Assembly (NCBI GenBank): GCA_947598455.1
Contig: CANQFI010000008.1
Coordinates: 1 to 24,080 of the forward strand
DNA length: 24,080 nucleotides
DNA from: an uncultured Bacilli bacterium
GTDB lineage: Bacteria; Bacillota_I; Bacilli_A; RF39; UBA660
Direction of reading: 5' to 3'
Notes under the pieces: model-generated
Seen by the model: the letters and a program-made list of their open reading frames with translations, nothing else
Databases searched by the model: none
Told to the model about the DNA's origin: nothing
Made by a program: the position numbers and the translations under genes
Shown: positions 7,829-15,185 of the stretch, in pieces
How the letters are laid out: every line of letters starts with the position of its first letter
Numbering within the stretch: the stretch's first letter is position 1

Positions 7829-9295
7829 ATGAAAGTCCAAAGTATATGGTTAGATAATAATGAAAATAGTAAAATTAGTAAATTAAACGAAGATCTTCAA
7901 ATTGATATCTTAATTATTGGTGGTGGTATTACTGGTTTATCAACTCTTTATCAATTAAGAAATACCAATCTTAAGGTTTGTCTAGTTGAAAGTAATTTTA
8001 TTGGAAGTGGCGTAACAGGGAAAACAACAGGTAAAATAAATTATTTACAGCAATTAGTATATTCTGATTTAGCTGATAAGTATACTCCAGATATTGCTAA
8101 AATGTATCTTAATTCTCAGTTACTAGCTATTAAAGAACTTACTAATATTATTAAAAAAGAAAATATTCAATGTAACTTAGATAAAGTTGATTCTTTTGTT
8201 TATTCTAAAGAAAAAAAGGAAATTAGAAAAATAAAAAAAGAAAAAAATCTTTTAGAATCATTTGGTATTAAAGTATTAGAGTATAATAAAAAGAATACAT
8301 ATGCTATAGGTGCCTCTGATACTTATATCTTTCACCCTTTAAAATATTTATATGCTTTAAAAGAAATATGTTTGTCTTCAAACATGCCTATATATGAAAA
8401 AACAAAAGTATGTAATATTAAAAGAAAGAAAAACTTTTATATATGTTATGCTAATAATCATACTATTAAAACTAAAAAAGTTATCTTAGCTTGTCATTAT
8501 CCTTTCTTTCTTTTACCATATCTAATGCCTCTTAAAGTATATACAGAAAAATCATATATAACAGCATCATCTTCCCCTTATAAGAAGAAAACTATTATAA
8601 CTTCTACTAATCCTACAATATCTATTAGATATCATAAAGATAATAACAAAAAATATTTAATTTATTTAAGTCAATCTTCTAATATATGTGATAAATTAAA
8701 TGAAAATAAAAATTTTAATAAGACTATTAAAGAATGTAAAAAATTAAATCTTAAACCATCATATATATGGAAAAATGATGATTTAATAACTATTGATAAA
8801 ATGCCTTATATAGGTAGTTTAGAAAAAGATAATAATAACTTATTGATTGCTACCGGTTATAATACTTGGGGAATGACTAATGCTACTATTGCTAGTTTAG
8901 TTTTAAAAGATATTATTTTAGGTAAAGATAATATTTATAAAGATATATTTAATCCTTTAAGAGCTACTTTCTTTAATAATTTTGATAGTTATATGATTAA
9001 TATTGGTAGTAGTATTAAAAGCTATCTTCAAAATAAAATATTTAAAAATAAAAAATGGTATTATCAAAATCTTCGTTTTACTAAAATAAATAATAAAGAT
9101 GTTGCTATATATAATGATGGAAAAGATCATATAGTTTATAATAAATGTCCACATATGGGTTGCAGTTTAGTTTTTAATGAAAAAGAAAAAACTTGGGATT
9201 GTCCTTGTCACGCTTCACGATTTGATATAGATGGTAAATGTTTAAAAGGACCAAGTCTTTATGATATTAGCTTTAACGATGATAAAGAGCTTTAG
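7829..9295 (+). CDS. FAD-dependent oxidoreductase with C-terminal Rieske domain
   Basis: The protein of 488 residues has two parts. The N-terminal part is a D-amino-acid-oxidase-type FAD fold with GGGITG at 31-36 (dinucleotide-binding loop), an acidic strand end Val-Glu-Ser, and the Gly-Val-Thr-Gly-Lys-Thr-Thr motif typical of the YhfW-like group. The C-terminal part is a Rieske [2Fe-2S] domain with Cys440-Pro-His442 and Cys458-Pro-Cys-His461, exactly 15 residues apart. The Rieske cluster probably passes electrons to or from FAD; the substrate is unknown. I chose ATG 7829 because GGTG at 7819-7822 gives an SD 6 nt before it, while the in-frame ATG at 7817 has none. The middle third is unusually rich in Lys, Asn and Ile compared with neighbours, and the coding strand is very A-rich. 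Confidence 0.9.
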   Translation: MKVQSIWLDNNENSKISKLNEDLQIDILIIGGGITGLSTLYQLRNTNLKVCLVESNFIGSGVTGKTTGKINYLQQLVYSDLADKYTPDIAKMYLNSQLLAIKELTNIIKKENIQCNLDKVDSFVYSKEKKEIRKIKKEKNLLESFGIKVLEYNKKNTYAIGASDTYIFHPLKYLYALKEICLSSNMPIYEKTKVCNIKRKKNFYICYANNHTIKTKKVILACHYPFFLLPYLMPLKVYTEKSYITASSSPYKKKTIITSTNPTISIRYHKDNNKKYLIYLSQSSNICDKLNENKNFNKTIKECKKLNLKPSYIWKNDDLITIDKMPYIGSLEKDNNNLLIATGYNTWGMTNATIASLVLKDIILGKDNIYKDIFNPLRATFFNNFDSYMINIGSSIKSYLQNKIFKNKKWYYQNLRFTKINNKDVAIYNDGKDHIVYNKCPHMGCSLVFNEKEKTWDCPCHASRFDIDGKCLKGPSLYDISFNDDKEL

Positions 9296-9309
9296 AATAG
9301 TTCTTTTTT
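9284..9309 (+). terminator. Rho-independent terminator
   Basis: An 8-bp stem (AAAGAGCT with AGTTCTTT, one G-T pair) with a 7-nt loop holding the stop codon is followed by a T-run. Confidence 0.8.
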
Positions 9310-9397
9310 ATTGCATTTAATTTAGAATAAAGCATGTGAATAAAAAAGCTTAAGTAAGAAGTATAAAAATATAATAATTAAATAATATGATTTAAAG

Positions 9398-9425
9398 TTG
9401 CAAATAATAAAATTTATGTTAAAAT
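9398..9425 (+). promoter_or_regulatory. Putative promoter of the 9448 gene
   Basis: TTGCAA (9398-9403) and TAAAAT (9420-9425) are spaced by 16 bp, 22 nt before the ATG. The SD GAGGTGA is at 9434-9440. Confidence 0.5.
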
Positions 9426-9447
9426 TAAAAGCCGAGGTGACTAATAA

Positions 9448-10038
9448 ATGTTTGATCTAATCAAAAAAGAAGATGGTCAAAGTCATGAAGAATGGTTTAT
9501 TAATTATTGCCGAAAATTAGAAACAAATACTATTGAAACTCATCGTATTTTAAGTAATGATTCATATATTAATTGGTTAATTACTTTTTCCGAAAAAATA
9601 ACTTCTTTATCTGAAGAATCTATATCAATAAATGGAAATTGTTCCAAAGAGGAAATATTATATATAAGTCGTTTAAGATATTTATATGAGGTAATTAGAA
9701 TGTATGCCGATAAATCATATATTGCACCATATGAAATAGATGGTAAATATGTTTACTACATCGAGTATAAAGGTGTAGTATTAGAAATAGGTTTAACTAT
9801 TGGCGAAAACAATTCATGTAATTTCAAAAGACTAGATAATATTCCGAATGATATTGTAGTAATAAATTTTAAAAGTATTAAAGAAGATAAAAATTCTTTA
9901 AAAAACGATTATATTAAAGTCAGATTAAGTGAATTATCCAATCATATAGTACAATTAATAAATAATGGTATTCCAGTTGATGAGATTCGAAAAACAACTG
10001 AAGAAACAATTAAATTAAGACTTAAAAAGGAAGACTAA
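9448..10038 (+). CDS. Cytosolic protein of unknown function
   Basis: The gene codes for 196 residues without signal peptide or membrane helix. The N-terminal ~90 residues look helical, starting with Gly-Gln-Ser-His-Glu-Glu-Trp-Phe. The centre (about 90-130) alternates hydrophobic and polar residues as in beta strands, with Tyr-Tyr-Ile-Glu-Tyr-Lys-Gly. The last 40 residues are a charged helix ending Lys-Lys-Glu-Asp. No family is recognised. A good SD (GAGGTGA) precedes the ATG by 7 nt, and a self-contained promoter and terminator make it a monocistronic unit. The coding pattern is convincing: it is long, in frame and ends in the terminator stem as its neighbours do. Confidence 0.75.
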   Translation: MFDLIKKEDGQSHEEWFINYCRKLETNTIETHRILSNDSYINWLITFSEKITSLSEESISINGNCSKEEILYISRLRYLYEVIRMYADKSYIAPYEIDGKYVYYIEYKGVVLEIGLTIGENNSCNFKRLDNIPNDIVVINFKSIKEDKNSLKNDYIKVRLSELSNHIVQLINNGIPVDEIRKTTEETIKLRLKKED

Positions 10039-10052
10039 TTAGTCTTTCTTTT
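10026..10052 (+). terminator. Rho-independent terminator
   Basis: A 16-bp perfect palindrome (10031-10046), extended by further pairs on both sides, runs into TTTCTTTTG. The TAA stop (10036-10038) lies within the stem. Confidence 0.8.
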
Positions 10053-10157
10053 GTATTTAAAGATATTTTATGTTAATATATATAACACTTGGATAAAATA
10101 ATCCAATAAGGTTTAACTATTTTACTTTAAAAATAGAATAAAAATAAAATGGTTGAC

Positions 10158-10186
10158 GTAAGAAAAATATATAATTTATTTCTTAC
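10158..10186. promoter_or_regulatory. Inverted repeat enclosing a TATAAT box
   Basis: GTAAGAAA (10158-10165) and TTTCTTAC (10179-10186) are a perfect 8-bp inverted repeat separated by 13 nt. TATAAT (10170-10175) lies exactly between the arms. This looks like a -10 box flanked by an operator, upstream of the gene starting at 10215. Upstream a second inverted repeat (TTGGAT at 10089-10094, ATCCAA at 10101-10106) has no T-run. No -35 at proper spacing is seen. The regulator is unknown. Confidence 0.45.
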
Positions 10187-10214
10187 AAAAACTATTATAC
10201 GAGGAGAATTTAAT

Positions 10215-11459
10215 ATGAAAAATAAAAAAGAACATAAAGATGTACGATTTGAACAATTAGTAGCAGGTGCTATTCTTAAATTTGGTAAGATAGATTCAGT
10301 CGGTATAACATTATTAAGTGGTGGTTTACTACTAAATGGTGTAACTTTAGAAGATGGTCCTTTAGTAGATTTAACAAACTATATAGAAACTAAAAATGGT
10401 ATTATTTCTTTAAAAGAAGGACTTGATTTAGACAAAACAATGTGTGGTGGTATAACATTAAGAAAAAAATTAGAAAATTATGCCGGAAGTAAAATAATTA
10501 ATTATATGACTTTTTTAAATATTGAAAATTTTTTAATGCGTAAAATAAAACAATATTATTGTGTTCCCGTAACTAAAAAAGCTGAATATTTTAGTCCTAC
10601 TGAATTATCTGTTTTAGAAAATTTAATAGCTAAAGGTTATGTTACTAAAAGATGGAATGATGAATCTATACCCGATGATTTTGAAGAATATGTTATCACT
10701 AAAAAGGGTGAAGTCACTTTATTTAAAGAAGATAATGCTAACTTATTAATAGAGTTTATTATTAATTTGGAAAGTGAATGTTATGATCCAAGTTTAATTG
10801 ATGAATTTTTACAAGCTCAAAATCTAAGTAACAAACCACAGGAATTATTAACACTATATAATTATGAAATTTTTGGTAGTTTATATGATCGTGATATTCT
10901 ATCATCTAGTGCTTCTATACCTGAATTTAAAGACTTACATTATGAACTAGGTCATGGTTATGATGGAGAATCAAAATCCTTAATTTTAGGTTTATTAGAA
11001 GTATTAGAAAGTGATCATTCTGTAAGTATTTGTCATCCTAATCATATTTTTAAAAATAAACCAATTACAAAAAATAAATCTCAAATAGCCAGAGTTAATT
11101 GGGATAATATTGATCCATATTATATGCAAAGTATTGGTGATTATGCAACATTCGTTGATGCAAATGAAGCATATAAATATGCTCATCGTCGTTTAAGAAA
11201 TCAAATATTATCTGCTATAAAATGTGGCAAAAAAGATGTTGAAAGATACTTAGTAGTTGTTGAAAAATATCTTTATGATAATTCAAATAATTATGTAGTA
11301 AGAGGAATAATTAAGGGTAATGCTTCTGGTATAAGTATAGCTTTTAATCCTGAATATGCTAAAACAATTACTAGAGATATTTGGGGTAAAGGTCTTCGTC
11401 TAGGAGATAATTGTACTCCAGAGTTATATTTAAAAAAACAACATCCAGATAATGAATAA
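10215..11459 (+). CDS. Unknown protein of 414 residues
   Basis: No family is recognised. I chose the ATG at 10215 because the SD GAGGAG at 10201-10206 lies 8 nt upstream. An in-frame ATG at 10149 would place the promoter-like TATAAT and its flanking inverted repeat inside the gene and has no SD. The N-terminus (about 8-60) is Gly- and Leu-rich (Leu-Leu-Ser-Gly-Gly-Leu-Leu-Leu-Asn-Gly). The region around 100-170 resembles a winged-helix arrangement (Ser-Pro-Thr-Glu-Leu-Ser-Val-Leu-Glu-Asn-Leu). The C-terminal 150 residues are mixed, with Tyr-Lys-Tyr-Ala-His-Arg-Arg-Leu-Arg and a hydrophobic strand Tyr-Leu-Val-Val-Val-Glu. There is no signal peptide. It is convergent with the sipW-like unit and shares its terminator. 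Confidence 0.75.
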   Translation: MKNKKEHKDVRFEQLVAGAILKFGKIDSVGITLLSGGLLLNGVTLEDGPLVDLTNYIETKNGIISLKEGLDLDKTMCGGITLRKKLENYAGSKIINYMTFLNIENFLMRKIKQYYCVPVTKKAEYFSPTELSVLENLIAKGYVTKRWNDESIPDDFEEYVITKKGEVTLFKEDNANLLIEFIINLESECYDPSLIDEFLQAQNLSNKPQELLTLYNYEIFGSLYDRDILSSSASIPEFKDLHYELGHGYDGESKSLILGLLEVLESDHSVSICHPNHIFKNKPITKNKSQIARVNWDNIDPYYMQSIGDYATFVDANEAYKYAHRRLRNQILSAIKCGKKDVERYLVVVEKYLYDNSNNYVVRGIIKGNASGISIAFNPEYAKTITRDIWGKGLRLGDNCTPELYLKKQHPDNE

Positions 11460-11472
11460 ATAATCTCATATA

Positions 11473-11504
11473 AAAACTACTTACCTCAAAGTAAGTAGTT
11501 TTAT
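11473..11504. terminator. Bidirectional terminator between convergent genes
   Basis: A perfect 12-bp stem (AAAACTACTTAC with GTAAGTAGTTTT) and a 6-nt loop, with A- and T-rich ends, serve both the plus-strand gene ending at 11459 and the minus-strand gene ending at 11504. Confidence 0.88.
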
Positions 11505-12667
11505 TATTCATTAAAATATTCATATAACCAAATAGCAGGATAACCTAAATACTTAATATGAAATCTATAAATACCTTTTATATTATCTATCTTTATTTCA
11601 TCACTATCATTAACCATATTATTATCACCCTTAGTCTTATAATAAGTTACATTATTATATATTCTTTTATCCACAACCCTATGTACTATATCTTTATTAT
11701 CATTAGTAAATACAATTACTGTATCTAAAGGTAAATTATTAAGTTTATCTTTATCTACTTCTTTATAAATAATCATATCTCCTCTAACTAAATTAGGAGC
11801 CATACTATTTGAGAGAATAGTTATTGGTTTATAGCTAAACATTCCTAACATAAAACAAACTAAAAGAGTAGCCAAAATAAATGTTAATGCATAACTTATT
11901 ATTACAAAAGAATCTTTATCTTGCCCATTATTTAAATATTCTTTTGTAATTATATTTTTAAACCATATATAAATAATAAATAATTCTAAAATTTTTAACA
12001 TACAATTAGTTAACCAATTTATATTAGGATATACTGGTAATATATAAATTAATTTATTAACTAATATTACGATAATTGGAATAATATATGATTTTTTAAG
12101 TGTCAGATAAGTAAAAACAATATTACTCCATATAATAGGTATTATATTTGTACATAAATACATTATTAGTACTTTTTTATTATTTAATATTGTAAATAGA
12201 TAATTAAAATGTATTTCACTTATTATAATCAGTATTGTTACTATAATATAAATTATTTTCTTTTGATTATTATTAACTAGTATAGATCTTGTTAATTCAA
12301 TACTTATAATAGGGATTAAATAAGTAATAATATCTAGAATATTATATGTTAATGAATTTTTTATAAAACCTAGTTTAAATCCTAAAAAATAATTAAAAAT
12401 TAAATAACTAAGAGAAACTATTAAAGTTACTAATATATCTTTATAATTTATTTTTTTTAATTGTTTATATTTTAAATAAAGAAGGATATATAAAAGAGTA
12501 GTTAACCATATAATAAATTTAATAATATTATTAGTTAAAAAAATAGATGTTATTGCATAAGATAATAATATAAGGAATAAAAATTTGTATTTTAGATTTT
12601 TAATTATAAAAAATATATTAGATTTATTTCCAATATAAGGTTTTAATGTTTTTTTAGTTTTGAACAT
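11504..12667 (-). CDS. SipW-like (ER-type) signal peptidase I
   Basis: A polytopic membrane protein of 387 residues. About seven or eight hydrophobic helices fill the first ~275 residues, followed by a C-terminal S26 peptidase domain outside the membrane. The nucleophile is Ser288 in Asn-Ser-Met-Ala-Pro. The general base is a His (H329 in Ile-Val-His-Arg-Val-Val) instead of the Lys of ordinary bacterial signal peptidases; this Ser-His pairing marks the SipW/archaeal/ER class. The Lys-Gly-Asp-Asn-Asn box follows at about 346. It is longer than SipW of Bacillus (about 190 residues) because of the added helices. The start is uncertain: ATG at 12667 is used here, with AGGA 10 nt upstream; a TTG at 12673 is the alternative. 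It overlaps the upstream gene, so translation is coupled. It probably processes the protein encoded by that gene. Confidence 0.88.
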   Translation of the reverse strand: MFKTKKTLKPYIGNKSNIFFIIKNLKYKFLFLILLSYAITSIFLTNNIIKFIIWLTTLLYILLYLKYKQLKKINYKDILVTLIVSLSYLIFNYFLGFKLGFIKNSLTYNILDIITYLIPIISIELTRSILVNNNQKKIIYIIVTILIIISEIHFNYLFTILNNKKVLIMYLCTNIIPIIWSNIVFTYLTLKKSYIIPIIVILVNKLIYILPVYPNINWLTNCMLKILELFIIYIWFKNIITKEYLNNGQDKDSFVIISYALTFILATLLVCFMLGMFSYKPITILSNSMAPNLVRGDMIIYKEVDKDKLNNLPLDTVIVFTNDNKDIVHRVVDKRIYNNVTYYKTKGDNNMVNDSDEIKIDNIKGIYRFHIKYLGYPAIWLYEYFNE

Positions 12668-13148
12668 ATCCAATAAATCCTGTTATAGCTTTAGTTGTAA
12701 TTTCTGGCATACTACTAGCACTATCTTTATATTTTATTGTAATCGTAAATGTTGTTTCTTCTCCAGTATTAAGTGTTTTGGCTATTTCGCTTGTTTCAAA
12801 AGTAATTGGACATTCTTCTTCTGTTTCTTTACTCATAAATAATACATTATCTAATTTGGCATTTATATTTCCCATATTTGCTATTGTAATTTTATATTTT
12901 ATTTCATCGCCCGGTTTAACTAATTCAGCATTAAAATTAATTTTAGTTCCAGTATAGTTTGGCTCTCCAGGATTAGTTCCTTCGGTTGCTTCAATTGTTT
13001 CTATATTAGTTATTCTTACATCCCATTCTCCATTAATCGTCGCAGTTCCTAAAATATTAATATTAGTTGCAAAAGATGCATAACCGATTGCCATAATTGA
13101 AATAGCTAATAACAAGATAAGGATTATTAAATATTTTTTATTTTTCAT
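12654..13148 (-). CDS. TasA/camelysin-like secreted protein, likely SipW substrate
   Basis: The protein has 164 residues and an N-terminal Lys-rich start, a long hydrophobic core (about 6-22) and then Ala-Ser-Phe-Ala-Thr. This is the long signal sequence seen in TasA, camelysin and other SipW-cleaved proteins (Ala-Ile-Gly-Tyr-Ala-Ser-Phe-Ala). The mature part is predicted beta-rich. It contains a Gly-Asp-Glu-Ile-Lys-Tyr-Lys-Ile-Thr-Ile-Ala-Asn-Met-Gly strand pair, as in extracellular beta-sandwich proteins that limit or build matrix fibres. A strong SD (GAAAGGAG, about 13154-13161 on the minus strand) precedes the ATG. Its last 14-20 nt overlap the signal peptidase start. The function may be a surface fibre or matrix subunit (inference). 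Confidence 0.85.
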   Translation of the reverse strand: MKNKKYLIILILLLAISIMAIGYASFATNINILGTATINGEWDVRITNIETIEATEGTNPGEPNYTGTKINFNAELVKPGDEIKYKITIANMGNINAKLDNVLFMSKETEEECPITFETSEIAKTLNTGEETTFTITIKYKDSASSMPEITTKAITGFIGYVQN

Positions 13149-13274
13149 TTTATTCTCCTTTCAAAAGAGCATTAACACTATTTGAAAGATTAAAATGGAT
13201 TAAATAGTTTATTTTAAATTTCCTAATAATAACTATTCTCAATATATTGTATGTTGTTTTTCAGTATTTTGTTA

Positions 13275-13304
13275 CAATAAAAAATACCAAAATTAATTGG
13301 TATT
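13275..13304 (-). terminator. Terminator of the 13441-14289 minus-strand gene
   Basis: An 8-bp perfect stem AATACCAA/TTGGTATT with a 6-nt loop is followed on the minus strand by TTTTATTG. Ts also follow on the plus strand, so it could work both ways. It lies about 135 nt after the stop codon, past the decayed frame described next. Confidence 0.6.
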
Positions 13305-13313
13305 ATATTTTTT

Positions 13314-13409
13314 TTATTCGATTAAATCAAATCTATTTTCTTTAATATACTCGTTAATTTCAGTAATTTGTTTTATTCTTAATTCTTTTTAAGCAGCTAT
13401 TATATTCAT
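13314..13409 (-). pseudogene. Remnant of a small coding frame (low confidence)
   Basis: Between the 13441 gene and its terminator the minus strand holds two short frames that join if one A is removed from a five-A run near 13387-13390. One frame starts Met-Glu-Phe-Pro-Glu-Asn-Glu-Tyr (ATG at about 13421). The other continues Lys-Glu-Leu-Arg-Ile-Lys-Gln-Ile-Thr-Glu-Ile-Asn and ends Phe-Asp-Leu-Ile-Glu at 13314-13316. The second part has the balanced charge pattern of a real helix. No SD is seen. It could be the decayed tail of another gene or chance. Confidence 0.3.
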
Positions 13410-13440
13410 TTTCCGGAAATTCCATATACTAACGCTATTA

Positions 13441-14289
13441 TTAAGACAATTTTTTTAAGACATACTTATCATCTTCTAAGCATTCTTGATAATTAGCTTC
13501 ATTTTCTCCACGAATTAGTCTAATTCTAAGTGATGGATCATCTCTATCTTCGTTAATTTTAACTGTAATACTTTGTCTTTCTCTATGATCTAATAATTTT
13601 CCATTAAGATAGGCATATAACAATGCTCTTTCAAAAGGTCCTTTAACATGTCCAATATTAATTAATTTCTCGCTATAAAATTGCAATTTTCTTTGTGTTA
13701 ATTTAAATGTACTATCTCTTTCTAAACCAAAATAATCATAAGCTGAATTTCTCGAAGCTAATTTATTATGAAGATTATTAATAAAACCATGTAAAGCATC
13801 ATATAATGTTTGTAAACCTAATGCATTATCTATTGTATCTATATAAGCATGTTCTAAATTAACTAAATTAGGATGACTTGCATTAATTGTTTTATATCTA
13901 GGAACTTTTCCAAAAAAATTTGGTCTAAGACCATATTGATTACGAAATAAATCACCAAGTGGATCTAAAAAATATAATCCTTTGTCTCCTTCAACAACTA
14001 CTGCAAATAGGGGAATTTCAGCACTGTTAGCTCTAACTCTTTCTGCTTTAATCCCATATTTTTTAAAAATTTCTACATAAAAATCAGAAATTGTTGCACA
14101 CACAATATTTGGACATTTATTTACAAATCCCATATTATATTGTCGTAATTTTTCTTCATCACTAGCTAAAAAGTAATCTAAATCTCTTTGAAATATAGGA
14201 GCTAATTTAACATATAAAAAACGAATTATACAATCTTTTGTCCAATCAAATTTAACTTGTCTTAATACTTCTGCAATTTGCTGATTCAT
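13441..14289 (-). CDS. Transglutaminase-fold protein lacking the usual catalytic His
   Basis: The protein has 282 residues. The core matches a transglutaminase/papain-like layout: Cys59-Pro-Asn-Ile-Val-Cys64 at the start of a helix, then a strand pair Phe-Ala-Val-Val-Val-Glu-Gly and Tyr-Phe-Leu-Asp-Pro. In catalytic relatives the first of these strands begins with His. Here that position is Pro/Leu (Glu-Ile-Pro-Leu-Phe-Ala), so catalysis is doubtful. A helical N-terminus and an Arg-rich C-terminal region flank the core. I chose ATG 14289 because a run of seven Gs lies 7 nt upstream as SD; the in-frame TTG at 14316 precedes that SD. The promoter on the minus strand is good. The neighbour at 15186 has the same fold with Cys, His and Asp present. 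Confidence 0.7.
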   Translation of the reverse strand: MNQQIAEVLRQVKFDWTKDCIIRFLYVKLAPIFQRDLDYFLASDEEKLRQYNMGFVNKCPNIVCATISDFYVEIFKKYGIKAERVRANSAEIPLFAVVVEGDKGLYFLDPLGDLFRNQYGLRPNFFGKVPRYKTINASHPNLVNLEHAYIDTIDNALGLQTLYDALHGFINNLHNKLASRNSAYDYFGLERDSTFKLTQRKLQFYSEKLINIGHVKGPFERALLYAYLNGKLLDHRERQSITVKINEDRDDPSLRIRLIRGENEANYQECLEDDKYVLKKLS

Positions 14290-14325
14290 GTTATAACCCC
14301 CCCTTTTTTTACACAAACCTGCAAT

Positions 14326-14354
14326 AGAATACCATAAATATCGTAAAATGTCTA
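14326..14354 (-). promoter_or_regulatory. Promoter of the 13441-14289 gene
   Basis: On the minus strand TAGACA (14354-14349) and TATTCT (14331-14326) are exactly 17 bp apart, giving a leader of about 30 nt. The leader holds the A7G7 tract. Confidence 0.65.
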
Positions 14355-14390
14355 ATATTTTTATAAAAAAATATAGTTAATAAAAAAATA

Positions 14391-14399
14391 TGATAAAAT
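14391..14399 (+). promoter_or_regulatory. TG-extended -10 promoter of the 14418 gene
   Basis: TG-A-TAAAAT, 18 nt before the ATG, is divergent from the minus-strand promoter above. The same TGATAAAAT appears at 23322-23330, and TGATATAAT at 4551-4559. Confidence 0.55.
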
Positions 14400-14417
14400 A
14401 AAAACAGGTGGATATGT

Positions 14418-15071
14418 ATGCAGTTAGAAACTCTTAATGAAGAATATGATCGATTACAAAAGAAGTATGGCGCTAAAGAATTAGATTCTATTTATAATGG
14501 TGGTTGTTCTAATAATCCTAATATTTGTTTTGTATTTATGAATCCAACCGGCCGTAATATTGCTTCTAGCAAGGATTGGCATGGTCGTAAATCTCCTTGG
14601 ATAGGTACTAAAAATATTTGGGATTTATTTTATCCATTAGATTTAATTAATTCTGATACTTATCATGCAATTAAAAGTAAAAAGGGTAGTGAATGGACTC
14701 CCGCTTTTGCCGATGATGTATATAAAGACATTACAAATCACAAAATATTTATTACTAATTTAGGTAAATGTACTCAAGTTGATGCGCGTGAATTACCAGA
14801 TGACGTTTATAAAAAGTATCTACATCTTCTTGAAAAAGAAATATCAATTATTAATCCTAAAGTAATTATTCTTTTTGGTAATCAAGTTAGTTCAATTGTC
14901 TTAGATAAAAAAATATCAGTTTCTAAATCTCGTAAACAATTATTTACTAAATCAATAGATAACAAAGAATATGATTTTTACTCAGTATATTATCCAATAG
15001 GTAATGGTCGATTTAATATTGATAAATCTATTGAAGATATAAAGTGGATAATAGACAAATATCAATTTTAA
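14418..15071 (+). CDS. Uracil-DNA-glycosylase-fold protein
   Basis: The 217 residues have the order of motifs of the UDG superfamily. A strand leads into Met41-Asn-Pro-Thr-Gly-Arg-Asn47 (the position of the usual Gly-Glu-x-Pro-Gly loop), then Thr-Asn-Leu-Gly-Lys-Cys. Next comes the strand Asn146-Pro-Lys-Val-Ile-Ile-Leu-Phe-Gly154 and, near the end, Tyr192-Pro-Ile-Gly-Asn-Gly-Arg198 where active enzymes have His-Pro-Ser. The iron-sulfur cysteines of family 4 enzymes are not present as a set of four. It could act on uracil or another damaged base, or be a non-catalytic member. The SD AGGTGG is at 14406-14411. It is monocistronic and divergent from the transglutaminase-fold gene. Confidence 0.75.
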   Translation: MQLETLNEEYDRLQKKYGAKELDSIYNGGCSNNPNICFVFMNPTGRNIASSKDWHGRKSPWIGTKNIWDLFYPLDLINSDTYHAIKSKKGSEWTPAFADDVYKDITNHKIFITNLGKCTQVDARELPDDVYKKYLHLLEKEISIINPKVIILFGNQVSSIVLDKKISVSKSRKQLFTKSIDNKEYDFYSVYYPIGNGRFNIDKSIEDIKWIIDKYQF

Positions 15072-15185
15072 ATAGAAAAGGAAAAAATATATAAACAAAA
15101 TTAAATAATAAGAGAAAATGATTATACTCCAAGATTAGAATAAAATCTTTAAGTGAAATAGTATAAATATAGAAAGGTTAATTGT

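Noticed and set aside
8957..9154. Minus-strand Ile/Phe-rich frame inside the Rieske oxidoreductase gene
   Set aside because: Shadow of an Asn/Lys-rich coding stretch; the opposite frame carries the Rieske motifs.
11681..11683. Idea that AGG is reassigned from Arg to Met, as reported for some uncultured Bacilli
   Set aside because: The codon after His329 of the signal peptidase is AGG, and the SipW-class motif requires His-Arg there, so AGG reads as Arg.
12660..12842. Plus-strand frame opposite the TasA-like gene
   Set aside because: Rich in Cys, Phe and Ser only because it reads the complement of an Ala/Glu/Lys-rich gene; no ribosome-binding site.
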